This document shows positions 1 through 11,111 of a stretch of 64,000 nt of DNA, piece after piece; positions within the stretch are counted from its first letter, which is position 1, and every line of letters starts with the position of its first letter. Source of the stretch: Erpobdella octoculata (lineage: Eukaryota; Annelida; Clitellata; Hirudinida; Erpobdellidae); assembly GCA_963978895.1 (NCBI GenBank), contig OZ022238.1:13323447-13387446 (forward strand), in the 5' to 3' direction. The notes beneath the pieces are model-generated. The model was not told the DNA's origin. It saw nothing but the letters and a program-made list of their open reading frames with translations, and did not search any database. The translations under genes and the position numbers were made by a program.

Positions 1-2907
1 CTCAGTCACTATTTCTTCATGCACTCAAGCAATGTGCTCTCTCAATACCAGTTCGTCATATGAGGCATTCTCTTTAAATATATTGCGACAGTCAGATTTG
101 AAACAAATTGAAACTGTAAAACATCTGACAATTCTAAAATGTACCTGGTTTTGTTATAAGATTAGTTTATGTTACGGATTTAATATTCACGTAAAGAGCA
201 GCTCTTCCTATTTGACCATTTCCTGCGAAGTGTTTCCTGATCAAACAAAGTTGTTGCCTTCATTGGGGAACTGTACATTTTTCATTGTTAGTCGGTTTTA
301 AAATATCAGTGTTTCTATTTTATTTGTTTATTTAATTTTGGTAATTGTTCATTCGTTTAGGCAGACAATAAAACAAAAACTATAAATAACACAGGTGAGA
401 CATATGTTCTTGTATATGCTTGTGAATTATAAAATGAGTTGAACAAACTTTTAAAATAAAAATTATTTTTATAGCTACCACGCCTCTACCTTCAATCAAA
501 AAGTGTAAAACCTTTTTGGAAAACAATTCATGGATTGTAAGATGAGCTTTGAAGAAAATTATTTGAAATCTTAAAAATTCTGATAAAAAATCATAATTGT
601 AAAAATGTTACAAACTATAATCTTCAAACCCCAGACAATTCAGAGACGAACGAGTGGTTTTGAAAATTTTTATCGCAACTGGTCGGATTATAAAAACGGA
701 TTTGGATCTCCCGATGGTGAAATGTGGATTGGTAAAAACGAATTGTTAATGCTGTTTTTTCAGTTTTGATAAAACAAATTGACATATAATAAAAAAACAT
801 ATGCTAGCCAATAAATCACAAGTATTAAATCTACGTTTACAAAAATTAAAACTCTGATAAAACCATTAAAAGTGTCCTTAGGATATCAAATATTAAATTA
901 CAATTTCAGGAAACGACAAATTACACCACATTACGAGCAGTGGACATTACAAATTATTGGTCATCCTGGAAGATTTTGAAAGACAAATTAAATGTGCTGC
1001 TTATTCATCATTCACTGTTGGACCAGCTGAAGATAAATATAGACTCAATGTGTCTAGTTACTCAGGAGATGCTGGTGAGTAATAAACTATTTGTCTGGAA
1101 CAATTATTTTTGTGTCTGCAGCAATCGTCTTCTTATTGTTCGTCTCAAGCAGGACATGGAGATTTCCGAACCCACAGACTAAGACTCTTAGGTGAAAAAA
1201 AGATAAACTAAATCAGTTATCAAATCAATCATGTATACAAAGTTAGCCATTTTGCAATGAAACTGCCAAAGTATTCGAGCAAGAGTGGATGAGTTCAGCG
1301 TTTTTCTTAAAAATAGAAAAATACTGCCAAATTATTGTCTTGCAAGAAGCATGGCTGAAAGAAGGAAGCAAACTAACTCTAGTCGTAATAAGATAAAAAA
1401 CTTTATTAAGACAAAACAAACACTAATTCAAACAGAAATTCAAACACTAACGGGATAAGACTTTGCCTCTCGAAATCGCAAGAAGAAAACTAAACTGAAA
1501 ACTTCTTTTTTTTATTATTGCTTAACGTCTTGATACCGAGTATTTTTAGACGGACAATAAAAAAAGAATTAACAATAAAAAATAAAATAAATGTGTCCGA
1601 TAAGAGAGGGAAAAAGAAAAATGTCAGAAAATGTGTCTAAAAAATTCTTCATCATCTTCTTCTTCCCTCTCTTTCTTTAGTTGAACATCATTGTTGTTAT
1701 TCTCCAGCTGATTCCTTAATCCCGGAGTCAGGGAGAATGGCTGCTGCAGTTTTCGATGCTCAATTTCTTGGTTGTGGTTAGGGATGTCACGGGTAGTACT
1801 TTTTGGAGTTTTCGGGTTCGGGTTCGAGTTCGGGTTTGTGAAACTAGAGTTTTCGGGTTCGGGTTCGGGTTTGTGAAACTAGAGTTTAAAAAGAAAATTT
1901 TTATATGAAACAGATGCATGTAATGAGGAAATAGGACCAGTGTTAAGTCAACTTTTTGATGACAATGAAATAGCTCTAGCTTATTTTAGCAGAGCCTTGT
2001 CGAACAAAGAGCGTAATTATTGCGTCACAAGACGCGAGTGGCAATGGTTGATTCCATTAAGCTCTTCCACAAGTATTTATATAGTTGGAAATTTTTTTAA
2101 GGACGAATCACTCTGCCTTGAATTGGCTCTTAAATTTTAAAAATCCAAAGAGCAAGTAGCTAGGTGAATCAATGTTTCCAAGTACGGTTTCAAATTGAAG
2201 ACACTTGATCAGATGAAGTGATTCGAGATAAATAATTAAGAACAATAGAAAGGCCTCAAAAAGTCCCGGAAAATGCCGGGTAACCCTTCTAGTTAACATT
2301 AAAATAAAAATAAAATTACTTGTAGAGGCGCAGATCATTTTTCGATAAATGTACAGTTTCACGTTTTCGGAAGTTTACTTGTGAATGGAAAAATAAGACA
2401 AGAGAGCTTTTAATTACGTTGTTTAGATGTGTGTTAGTAGATTAGGTAGTCATTGCTATCTCGTTACACTCTAATTACTTATTTTTAATTTGCTTTTAAT
2501 AAAAAAAGCCTTTTAAAACATCAATTGACAGAGCGTTATAATCTTTAAAAAAAATTAAATTTTATTTAAAGAGCGGATCTTTATAGAGTTTTAAGAAATT
2601 TTTTTCTATAATTGTTTTAGTGCATGCATTATTATAGAGTATTTTATTTTTTATAACAGGTGATTCGATGAATCGACAAAACAATCAACAGTTTAGTACA
2701 TACGATGCAGACAACGACAATTACGGCTCTAACTGCGCATCGAAATTCCGAGGAGCATGGTGGTACAATGAGTGTCACGACTCTAACCTGAACGGACTAT
2801 ATCTTGGAGGATCCCATTCTTCTTTTGCTGATGGAGTAAACTGGAGGACGTTTAAAGGATATTATTACTCGCTGAAGTTTTGCGAAATGAAAATTGCTGC
2901 GGTTTGA
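1..2907 (+). CDS. Gene A: secreted PAN/apple + fibrinogen-related protein (5' end outside window)
   Basis: Exons that splice in frame with GT..AG borders: ..286, 361-394, 475-536, 635-731, 910-1074, 2660-2907 (stop TGA). Exon 1 carries the end of a PAN/apple-like domain with the motif [17 protein letters not shown]. Exons 4 to 6 read as a fibrinogen C-terminal domain: [15 protein letters not shown] in exon 4, [11 protein letters not shown] and [13 protein letters not shown] in exon 5, and in exon 6 the calcium-site-like [11 protein letters not shown] followed by [20 protein letters not shown]. Such proteins are secreted lectin-like recognition molecules (ficolin and mollusc FREP class); that role is inferred from the family. 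Oddities: only about ten residues separate the first Cys of exon 3 from WITIQRR, so the usual N-terminal fibrinogen segment is missing, and the tail has Cys (KFCEMK) where paralogs have Ser. Intron 5 holds LINE, Gypsy and Helitron debris. The start codon lies upstream of the window. Confidence 0.88.
1235..1375 (+). pseudogene. LINE endonuclease fragment in intron 5 of gene A
   Basis: Broken + strand translation reads SIRARVDEF, then [11 protein letters not shown], close to SIRARVNELNIFIGKMEK and IALQETWLKEDNNF in the endonuclease of the LINE at 13.0-18.3 kb. It is a short 5' portion of the same or a sister LINE family, with no intact frame. Confidence 0.6.
1806..1882 (+). repeat. GGGTTC-type short tandem repeat
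   Basis: Two similar blocks of repeated TTCGGG units, each ending in TTTGTGAAACTAGAG, lie side by side. The unit resembles TTAGGG but is not telomeric. The short minus-strand frame rich in Asn/Pro or Arg/Thr here is only a translation of this repeat. Confidence 0.6.
1900..2225 (+). pseudogene. Ty3/Gypsy-type RNase H fragment
   Basis: The + strand reads [14 protein letters not shown], then [20 protein letters not shown], the signature of the RNase H segment of Ty3/Gypsy LTR retrotransposons (catalytic Asp in the TDA motif, then YxSRALSxxERNY). After a frameshift, a NWL..FKNPE-like segment follows. It is a truncated relic: no protease, integrase or LTR is visible beside it. A Helitron 3' terminus follows within 70 bases (to 2292), so the fragment may have been carried by a Helitron; the Helitron 5' end was not identified. 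Confidence 0.75.
2226..2292 (+). mobile_element. Helitron 3' terminus
   Basis: A short GC hairpin (CCCGG...CCGGG) is followed by TAACCCTT and the terminal CTAG at 2289-2292, with T as the next base. This matches Helitron 3' ends (hairpin, CTRR, insertion between A and T) and is nearly the same as the ends at 7652 and 49988. Confidence 0.7.
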
Positions 2908-3720
2908 TGGACAGCTGAGCCTTTTATTCTAACCTGATTTTATTCAGCTTAGATTTGAAAATAATTTTACTAGTTTTAAATGTTACTTTTATGTACATAA
3001 TAAATAACTTTATTTATGTGATTTTCTAAATGTCAAGTACATAAATTTCTATTTATTTTTGCTTTGGAAGTTTACTTTTCTATTTGTTTGTTTACTGTTT
3101 CAATTTTAGCTATAATTCAATTAGGAATTTATGCAGTATAGGTAAGTCAAATAAACAAAATTTAATTTAAAATTTAATTTTTAAATTGTCATGCTGTAAT
3201 AAAAAAATTTTTTAAAAGTAAAATAGCAAAATGTTCTATTTATTTTCGTTTTTGTTTTATTAATTTTTACTTTCAATAATATTTATGAAAAACTGGGAAC
3301 AATAATATAAGATGTAAAATTGATGATTTAAAACTAAGAAAGTTTTTTAAGCAAATTTAGGTTACGCCTATTGATATTGAATTTTGTAATTTTAATCTTA
3401 TTTAATGCATGATAATGCTGCATTATATTGCCTTTTTGATCAGCTTAACAAACAATTAAATTTAGCATTGTAAATTACTTATTAATTTTATTTTACAAAT
3501 GTATTTTGTCATTTAATTTGCGTTAAAATTTGCTTTTTCTTTCCCTATTGATTAATGTTTTGTAAAAAAAGTTTCTTTTTTTTCTTTATCACAATCTATT
3601 TCCAGTTTGTGTGATAAAATTTTGTGAATGTCAGAAAAAATGTTTCGAAAATCTTTTTGGTCAAGAAAAATTCCAGTCTATGCAGTTTTTCGGATATGAA
3701 TAAAGACCAAAAACATGTTG
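2908..3720. other. AT-rich spacer downstream of gene A
   Basis: This holds the 3' untranslated region and intergenic sequence of gene A. I see no coding potential, no repeat ends and no RNA gene. AATAAA-like signals occur near 2998, but AT richness makes them weak evidence. Confidence 0.5.
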
Positions 3721-3724
3721 CAAT

Positions 3725-5362
3725 TTTCCGTGAACAATGTCGTGATGAGAGTTCCTCTTAACGTAAACGTTATTCTACCGACTTGGTTGTCACCATAAAG
3801 TAGAAGCTGTACATACGTCAACTGCTGGCGCTCCACCGCCGGACTACATTTCAACTGCCAGCAGGCTCGGATTATTCAACTCCTCAATGGAAACAGTGGA
3901 ATGAGTAATTCGAAGGTTTCCGCCTAAATTTTGTCAGCTCGACCCAATTCCGACTTTCATCGTTGTACAATTTTTATACATTTGCTTCCCTTCATCACAT
4001 GCTTGTGCAATGCATCTGTTCGTGAGGATCTACCTTCTTCGCAGATGGATGCAGTCATTACTCCGATTTTAAAGAAGGTTGGCCTGAATCCTGGTGAACC
4101 CAAAAACTACTGAACCATATCCAACTTGTCATTAATTTAAAAAATTGTGGAGAAATTTGTTTTGCTTTAGCTATCCGAGTACTTAACTGAAAATAACTTG
4201 TTACCTAAATTTCAATCTGGGTTCAAGCGTTCCCACTCTACTGAGTCAGTTGTTTGTCGCGTCTTGTCAGACGTCTACTCTGATTTATATGGAGGAAATG
4301 CGCTGCTCGCATTTCTTGATGTGAGTGCAACTTTTGACACGGTCGACCACACTATTCTTTTAAATCAATTTTCAGTTTCTTGTGGGCTTACTGGCTCTGC
4401 TCTTGCGTGGTTCTCAACTTTCATCACAGGTCGACCACAGTCATTTTGGGGATCCGTTTCTCCGAAAGCTCAGGTATGATATGACATTTCGCAGGGATCA
4501 GACCTAGGACCCATTCTGTATGTCTTGTAAACTGCGGATGTTGCTAAACTGGCTGAATCTACGCTGACGACACGCAACTGTATGGGTTTTGCCGACCGTC
4601 GGCATATGTTCTCCGTCATCGGTGGTGTTAATGCGTGGATATCGTCAAACCGACTGCGTCTTAACCAGGATAAGACTGAGTTCATTTGGTTTGGAACTCG
4701 ACCACGGCTTGCCAAGCGTGCCATTCAGTCGATCTCCCCATCTCTTGTCTCTACATCCGAGGTTTGTGACCTCGGGGCGTTGCTTAATTTAGAACTTACT
4801 ATGGAAAAACATGTCGCCAAGACTTGCCAATCTTGCTTTTTTAGCTTCGCCGCCTCCGAGCTGTCCGGCAATCACTCACTGGGTCGGCCTTACTAACCCT
4901 TGTTCATGCTTTATTTCCTTGCGAATCGACTACTGCAATACCATACTGTACGGCGCCAGTAGCTATATTCTAGATCGTTTTCAGTGTGTCAGGAATGCCG
5001 CAGCCAGGTGGATTCTGAACCTTTCAAAATATAGTCATATCTCGAACGCTATTCGAAACGAGGTTCACTGGTTTTCTGTTGTGCGTCGAATAGACTTCAA
5101 AATCTGTTTGCTTGTCCCGAATTGCTTGACCGACTCTGCTCCGCTTTACCTTGCAGAATTCTGCAAACCAGTTAGTTCAAACGATGGTCGACGCAACTTT
5201 CGTTTTGCATCCCGCGGTGATCTGGTTGTCTCGAGGTTTTACCTTGAAAGGTTTGGTCGACGTTCCTTTGCTGTCGCCGGCCCATCTCTCTGGAATTCGC
5301 TACAATTGAATGTCCGAATGACAACCAAACTTAGTTTAAAAAGGGTCTCAAGACTTAACTGA
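3725..5362 (+). pseudogene. CR1/L2-like LINE reverse transcriptase, decayed
   Basis: The + strand in shifting frames gives the order of a CR1/L2-type ORF2. Early pieces are LDPIPTFIV and AVITPILKK, then NNLLPKFQSGFKRSHSTES and LAFLDVSATFDTVDHTILL (reverse transcriptase core). Later come NRLRLNQDKTEFIWFGTR, RIDYCNTILYGASSYILDR and the C-terminal GRRSFAVAGPSLWNSL. The YADD-box region is lost to frame breaks near 4500-4580. The endonuclease is absent, so this is 5'-truncated. Related fragments of this clade lie at 11.7-12.5, 33.5-33.8 and 38.0-40.7 kb. Confidence 0.85.
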
Positions 5363-5370
5363 TGCGGTTG

Positions 5371-5700
5371 GCGCCTCTGAGGTTTCCCAACACAAGAGTG
5401 CGCCCTATAAATTTTTTACTACAACTACCACTACTTCTACTACCAGCTATTTTAACAGGTTTCTGAACATTTGCTAGACTTGTTTCATCAACATTGTAGA
5501 TGTTCTGTGGTGCATGTGTATGCTGAGTCCACACTTGTCGCAGATTATCAAAAAATTTGTTGATTTTTTGACGATTGAAGGCAATTCCTCGTGCTAAGCT
5601 GGTGGCTTCTGCGCTGCGTAATGACAGTTCTTTTCTCTTGGATTCAATCCTTGAAACCAATTTGGTCCAGCAGGCTTTGTGCTATGCCACGATTTCGGAA
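5371..5700 (-). pseudogene. pogo/Tigger-like DDE transposase fragment
   Basis: The minus strand reads LSLRSAEATSLARGIAFN, then KINKFFDNLRQV and IYNVDETSLANVQKPVKI. EATSLARxxAFN and the first catalytic Asp in YNxDET are hallmarks of the DDE_1 transposases of pogo/Tigger/jerky type within Tc1-mariner. Only about 110 residues around the first Asp remain. The second and third catalytic acids and the inverted repeats were not found. It abuts the LINE relic upstream. Confidence 0.75.
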
Positions 5701-5929
5701 CATCTTTAGAAAGTAAAATTTCTAATTAATAAGCCAATTTTCTGGTGGTTTTTGTTGAAAACATGAACAATTTTACTGATTTATCAAAACTTATATCATT
5801 CTGCCTTTTTTGGTACCCTTCATAAGATATTCAAGCCACCTTTAATACTAGTTTCAAAGGTGCATATGCGCGTTGCTATCAAGGGTGCCAAAATCACTAT
5901 TTTCAAATGCTTTTATTTAACATCACTCA

Positions 5930-6310
5930 TTTCTTTGTTTGTTTGTGGTGATCAAATCTTAGAAACAAAAATTCACCCACTTTTCAAACACCTAGAGCTC
6001 TAAACCTTTCAGGAAAATTTTATTCTGGATGACAAAACATGAATTGAATGTTTTCGACATGAATTAAGTTTTAAATCAATTAATATTAATCAAAGTGGTT
6101 CGTTAGAGTTAGGGTTAGGGTTAGATAACAACTAATCCATACATCGAGTTAAATTTATGAATTTTGATTTCATATGAAACAAATAAACAAGGTAAAAGAT
6201 TGAGCGTAAAGATTGTTTTAGATTAAAAAGTTTAGTTTGTTGACTAAGATAAAGAGGCAAATAAACACATTTTTTTTAAATTTGTTTTTTATCTTTACTT
6301 GTTTTAAAAA
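5930..6310 (+). repeat. Dispersed repeat T, copy 1, with TTAGGG units
   Basis: About 380 bases shared with 24640-24900 and 59930-60305 in the opposite orientation. Shared landmarks in order are TTTGTTTGTGGTGATCAAAT, CTAGAGCTCTAAA, TTTATTCTGGATGACA, two to three TTAGGG units near 6110-6125, CATACATCGAGTTAAATTTA, and a GATAAAGAGGCAAATAA end. No coding capacity. It is a non-coding mobile repeat of unassigned class. Part of the same landmark set is also at 10300-10590. Confidence 0.7.
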
Positions 6311-6387
6311 TAAGTCAAACGTAAATAGTTAAAGCTTCTTTGTTGCTAAAAACAAACGTTTTAAACTGGAATGAATTTTTTTCAAAA

Positions 6388-7652
6388 TCTATATATATAA
6401 AAATGAATGTTTGTATGTATGTATGTATGTATGTATGTATGTATATAGGTATGTTATTCATGCATTGCTACACCATTCATCCGATCGTAATGAAATTTTC
6501 ACACAACCTTGAGAATCAAGGGGAATCAAATATAGAGAAAAAATTTTGAAATCCGTCACAAAATGAGCGGAGCGGAGCGGGTGAGCGAGCGGGAACTATA
6601 TATATATGTATGTGCGTATGTATGTGTGTATGTATGTGTATGTGCATGTATGTGTGTCTGTGTGTGTTTATGTATGTACTAGCGGAGATACCCGACGTTG
6701 CCCGGGTTTTTTAGAGATTTTTCTAATGTTTGTCTCTTTCTCTCCCGTTTCCTTTCCCACCTGCTTTCCCACTCCTGTTCGCTTTCCTGTTTTCGGTCGT
6801 TTTCCCGTTGCCGGTCGCTTTCCCGCTCCCGGTCGATTTCCCGCTCCCGGTCGCTTTCCCGCTCCCGGTCGCTTTCCCGCTCCCGGTCGCTTTCCCGCTC
6901 CCGGTCGCTTTCCCGCTCCCGGTCGCTTTCCCGCTCCCGGTCGTTTTCCCGTTCCCGGTCGCTGTCCCGTTCCCGCTCACGTTTGCTCTCTCATTCCCGC
7001 TCACGCTTGCTTTTCCGTTCCCGCTCGCTGTCCGTTCCGGGTCGCTTTCCCGTTTCTATAATAGACAAACTAACCCACAAACATTCATATATATATATAT
7101 AGTCTTAGCAAATCTATTTTACGTTTTATAGGCTAACAGAAGTTATGAAAGAATGGAAAAGAGAAAATGAGCGTGAACGGGAACGGGAACGGGAGAGCAA
7201 CCGTGACCGGGAATATGAGAGCAAGCATGACCGGGAACGGGAGAGCCAGCGTGAGCGGGAACGGGAAAGCGACCGGGAACGGGAAAGCGACCGGGAACGG
7301 GAAAGCGACCGGGAACGGGAAACCGACCGGGAACGGGAAAGCGACCGGGAACGGGAAAGCGACCGGGAACGGGAAAGCGATCGGGAAAGCGACCGGGAAC
7401 GCTGAAAGCGACCGGGAACGCGGAAAGCGACTGGAATCGGGAGAGCAAGCTTGGAAGGAAACGCGAGCAAGAGAGAAAATCGATAACAAAACTTTTGAGC
7501 GGGAAAGCGACGGGAGCTGGAAAACGACCGAGAGCGGAAAAGCGACCGGAAACGCGACGAAAACGGAAAAGTGGAGAAGGAAACGGGAGCGAGAGAGACA
7601 AACATTAGAAAAACCTCTAAAAACCCCGGGCAACGCCGGGTAACCCCGCTAG
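6388..7652 (+). mobile_element. Non-autonomous Helitron with inverted minisatellite arms
   Basis: The 5' end TCTATATATATAAAAATGAA at 6388 is preceded by A. The 3' end is a GCCCGG-type hairpin and TAACCCCGCTAG at 7641-7652, followed by T. This is the TC..CTAG structure and A/T target of Helitrons. Inside, an inverted Helitron 3' end starts at 6679, followed by about 15 copies of an 18-base unit (TTCCCGCTCCCGGTCGCT type); after a short centre, the same unit runs in the opposite orientation (7150-7430). The two arms make a long imperfect palindrome. No transposase is present. The copy at 31929-32603 is the same element, internally deleted, on the other strand. Confidence 0.85.
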
Positions 7653-7754
7653 TGTTATATAAAACATTCATAAACACTGCATTTTAAACAAAATAAACAT
7701 CAGAAATTCAGTCCATAAGAAATGTTTACTGAAAACTGTTTCCAACTGATTGAC

Positions 7755-7990
7755 TTAATTTTTAATCATTTCTTTGGCCTTGATAAAATTCGGTTCAGAT
7801 CTTATTTCCGGTGGCAGAACAATCCATATTTTTCCTGTTTTTCTAAGATAACTCCCAGGGTCATCCGATACAGTGACATCATCTTTTGTTTTTGATTTGG
7901 TGCATCTGCTTTTAAGCTGTATATCTTCCCGGTACTGTTGATCTCTATGCGTTTTAAATGCTAAAATAGCATTGGCTATTATGCTGTGTT
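7755..7990 (-). pseudogene. Unassigned ORF fragment, probably transposon-derived
   Basis: A minus-strand frame is open for about 75 codons, including QYREDIQLKSRCTKSKTKDD and GSYLRKTGKIWIVLPPEI, with a stop at 7755-7757. It has no start codon in context and no neighbours of its own. I do not recognise the family. The composition (basic, with one Cys) and the setting between Helitron and gene debris suggest a retroelement C-terminus, but this is a guess. Confidence 0.35.
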
Positions 7991-8319
7991 GCAGTAGGAG
8001 GTCTTATCTATTAAACGCAGACCAAGTGCAGCTCGAGTGGCGGATCCAGATCATCTAGGGGACGATTTTGAGGCTTGTCCTGTTTAGCTGTAGAAGGTTA
8101 GGGCTAGCGTTAGATATAATTTCATTTTAATATTTCAAAAACATGCCTATATAAAAATAACTAACAACGAAAAATATTTACTGATATCAATATTTATTTG
8201 AAAATAACATATTGGTAAAAATCACTACATAAACATGTAGCAATCAGCTCCTACAGAGAAAATTTAGTGATTAGATGTGCAAATTTCATTTTTTTTTTAG
8301 CCACTTGCATAAAAAATCG

Positions 8320-8713
8320 AATTTCCATCTCTAGACGGTAAAATGTGGATTTGTAAGATTATTTCAAACGTTTTCTCTCTTTTAATTGTTCCTAAAAGAT
8401 TATTAAATAATAATATAATTTAATTGATGCCTGTTTATACCAATATATCAAATACTCAAATATCATTATAAACATCAAGTTGTGCAAGCTATCAAAACAA
8501 TCCAATGATATTTTAAAAAAATAAGTTTTACAATCTGTTATTATTATAAAAAAAACTGTGTTTTCAAAAAAACCTTTGAACATCATAAATTATCGGTCAT
8601 CCTGGAAAATTTTGATAGACAGGCTAGATGTGCTGCGTATTCTTCATTTTCTGTTGGATAACCTGAAAAAAACAATATAGACTGTTTGTGTCTGGTTACT
8701 CAGGAGATGCCGG
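8320..8713 (+). pseudogene. Relic of fibrinogen exons 4 and 5 (gene A')
   Basis: Bases 8320-8356 match the 3' end of exon 4 (GATGGTGAAATGTGGATT type) with its GTAAGA donor. Bases 8581-8713 match exon 5 from ATTATTGGTCATCCTGG to GGAGATGCCG, with base changes and small indels that break the frame. Spacing resembles introns in the intact genes. Exons 1-3 and 6 are not recognisable nearby, so this is the core of a lost tandem copy between genes A and B. Confidence 0.8.
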
Positions 8714-10120
8714 TTTGTGATAACCGATTAGCTTGGCAAAAGTATTTTTGTTTCGGTAACATTTGTCTCTTTACTGTTCGTCTTTCAAAGTTTTGTTCCA
8801 AACGATTTGTCTGTCCATACCCGTTTTTATAAACACAGAACTTCTCTTATTTAAAGATATGAAGGAACACCGAGATATCTACGTTTAGTCTTTAGGCTGG
8901 CTATAGACCCTGCTCCCTCCCGGAAAGGAAAAAGATGCTTATGTGGATTTTCTAGAGGTGGTCAAATAATACATGAAATCACTTCTTTGCTTTACATTTG
9001 GTGGTATTGATGGGATTGACGGCCATTTTAAAAAATGACCCCAATCGGTGTGTACAAGTTCTTATAGTAGGTAAAATACTGTGCATTGCTCAGTTCAAAT
9101 GTAAGCTATGAATTTGAATTAAATGTTAAATAATCTTAAAGCACTGTTGCTTGAAACATTTTTCCAAAAGAATATTTTTTTATTAAAACCTTTGAAAAAT
9201 AAAAAAAAGTTAAAAAATCTCAGAAAGTCATATACTGTTCTTTCTATGGATAGGGTAATTTTAGTTATGAAAGCCTTTTAAAGCTAGTCTAGTAGTGCAT
9301 GGATCTTTTGTATGATTTGATTTTAATGATGTATTTTACGTTATCGGCCGTTTTGCAAGATGGCTGATTATGATTTTCAAAAGTCCTCACAGTCAAAATT
9401 GAACTTATGAACAAGAATAAAATAAAATTTAGTTCCAAAAAATGTTCATCCACATAATTCATAAATTATTTCTAATTTTAACATACAATTGAAAAAAACA
9501 GCGAACAACGACAAAAACACTTGAAAAATAACAATTTTTTAATTATCCGGCCTGACATCCTGTATAAAATTGGTCCAGTAGTAAAATTGTTTAAATTTAT
9601 GAATTATATGGTTATTCACAGAGAGTGCCGCGTGAAGGCGATTGACAAGCAAGGATTGTCATGAGTTTGATTTGTCTTTGGTAATACTTCCTGTACGACA
9701 ATTCCGTGTGTGTTGTGCGTCGTGCTTGACCTGAAGGAGTCTCCTCGTTATTTTTTTCAACCTCTGTTATTATTTTTTTTTAAGAACATATTTTCATATA
9801 AGTTACATTCCCCGTTGCTTTATGTAAATATACTCTTTTGCATGAATTAACTTGCGATTCAAAGTTACGAATACTATCACGAAATCTCACATAACTTGTA
9901 TTTTTGTCATTAAACAAAATTCACCATAAATAAAAAATTTTTAGAAAAGTTTGGTCATCTTAAACATAAGACGTCGTTACATTGAACATAACTTAAATCA
10001 GTCAATTGTGCTAAAAACAAGTTTTCACATAGTAAACTTTTCCATTTGCTTTATAACTTTGAACAAGTGAATCAAAAAACAAAGTTTTTTTTAAAAACAC
10101 TTTTATATAATCGATTGTGT
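8714..10120. other. AT-rich spacer without recognisable genes
   Basis: No long frame, RNA gene or transposon end was recognised. Two GC-richer spots near 9020-9040 and 9345-9370 contain GGCCATTTT or CAAGATGGC words like those in the long terminal repeats at 41.5-45.0 kb, but the match is too short to call. Confidence 0.4.
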
Positions 10121-10124
10121 AAGC

Positions 10125-10590
10125 CACATTCTGTTACATAAACAACAAGCATATTAGCATAGACAATAAATAGTTCGACGAAAATATCACAAATAATTAT
10201 TTATTTAAATTTTGTCCATTCGATCCGAAAATTTGATAGAATGCATTGTTAATCAGTTTGGAGGTATGTTTAAATTTTTAAGTCTCTAGCTCATCGGGTC
10301 GCTTTCCCACTTTTCGACCACCTAGAGCTCTACAAATTTCAGGAAAACTTTATTCTGGATGACAAGAAATGAATTAGGCCTTAAATCAATTAAAATTATT
10401 AAAAAAAATTAATTTTTGCCATCTAGCGACTAGTAAAATTGTTTGACAACCGGCCACAAAGTTCTGGCGATCGATATTTTGCATCTGAGTCCGAGTTTGC
10501 AATAGCGTTTTACTAATCTAAACATGTAATTTGCTTAAAGGCAAATAAAAGCATTTTTTTAATCTAATTTTCATCTTTACTTCTTTTGTT
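10125..10590 (+). repeat. Dispersed repeat composite
   Basis: Bases 10125-10295 (GTTACATAAACAACAAGCAT through AATGCATTGTTAATCAGTTT to GGAGGTATGTTTAAATTTTT) are a copy of 50150-50312 in reverse. Bases 10310-10590 share the CTAGAGCTCTA, CTTTATTCTGGATGACA and GGCAAATAAAAGCATTTTTT landmarks of repeat T. No coding potential is seen. Confidence 0.6.
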
Positions 10591-10616
10591 GCACATTGCA
10601 TCTGGGTTATTTTTAA

Positions 10617-10932
10617 TACTCAGTGGCAGCTTAACTGCTGAATGAGCTGTTTTGCCTCCCTCCAATAAAGTTGGTGCAATGCCAGACGATGCAACGGCCA
10701 AAGCTATGCCATTATTTGATCATAATTTGGTGAGAATTAGAGAAATGAAAAATGTCTTCCCAGTTCCACCTTGTGCATCCAAAAAAAAGAATCCACCTTG
10801 TCTATCCAAAACTGCCAGTATAACGCGGCCGTAAATGATTCTTTGTTTATCAGTCAATAGTGGAACATAGCGAGTAACAATTGCTGCCATTTTACAGCAT
10901 TGTATCGCAGTTCACCTGAAAGGAATCTGCCA
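10617..10932 (-). pseudogene. Helitron helicase (Pif1-like) fragment with Walker A
   Basis: The minus strand reads [16 protein letters not shown], then after a shift LLTDKQRIIYGRVILAVLD, FFFLDAQGGTGKT (Walker A), LAVASSGIAPTLLEGG and KTAHSAVKLPLS. This is the N-terminal half of the Pif1-type helicase of a Helitron Rep/helicase. The downstream helicase motifs are absent here but are present in a separate relic at 20.4-21.7 kb. At least one frameshift makes it non-functional. Confidence 0.88.
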
Positions 10933-11014
10933 TGTTTTTTTACCTAAAAATGCAAAAATATGATCATTTTCAACTTCAGATACTCTTCTATAGAAAACAG
11001 TATAAAGGTAAATC

Positions 11015-11017
<3 letters not shown>

Positions 11018-11108
<91 letters not shown>
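11018..11108. repeat. (AT)n microsatellite
   Basis: An uninterrupted TA dinucleotide array of about 90 bases. The long Ile-Tyr frame across it is an artefact. Confidence 0.95.

Positions 11109-11111
<3 letters not shown>

Noticed and set aside
6106..6126. Telomere end
   Set aside because: Only two to three TTAGGG units, inside a repeat found three times; it is interstitial.
6606..7677. Arg/Ser-, Pro/Phe- and Arg/Glu-rich frames resembling SR or RE-repeat proteins
   Set aside because: The 18-base minisatellite of a Helitron gives open frames on both strands, and the same is seen at 31.9-32.6 kb. No protein is supported.
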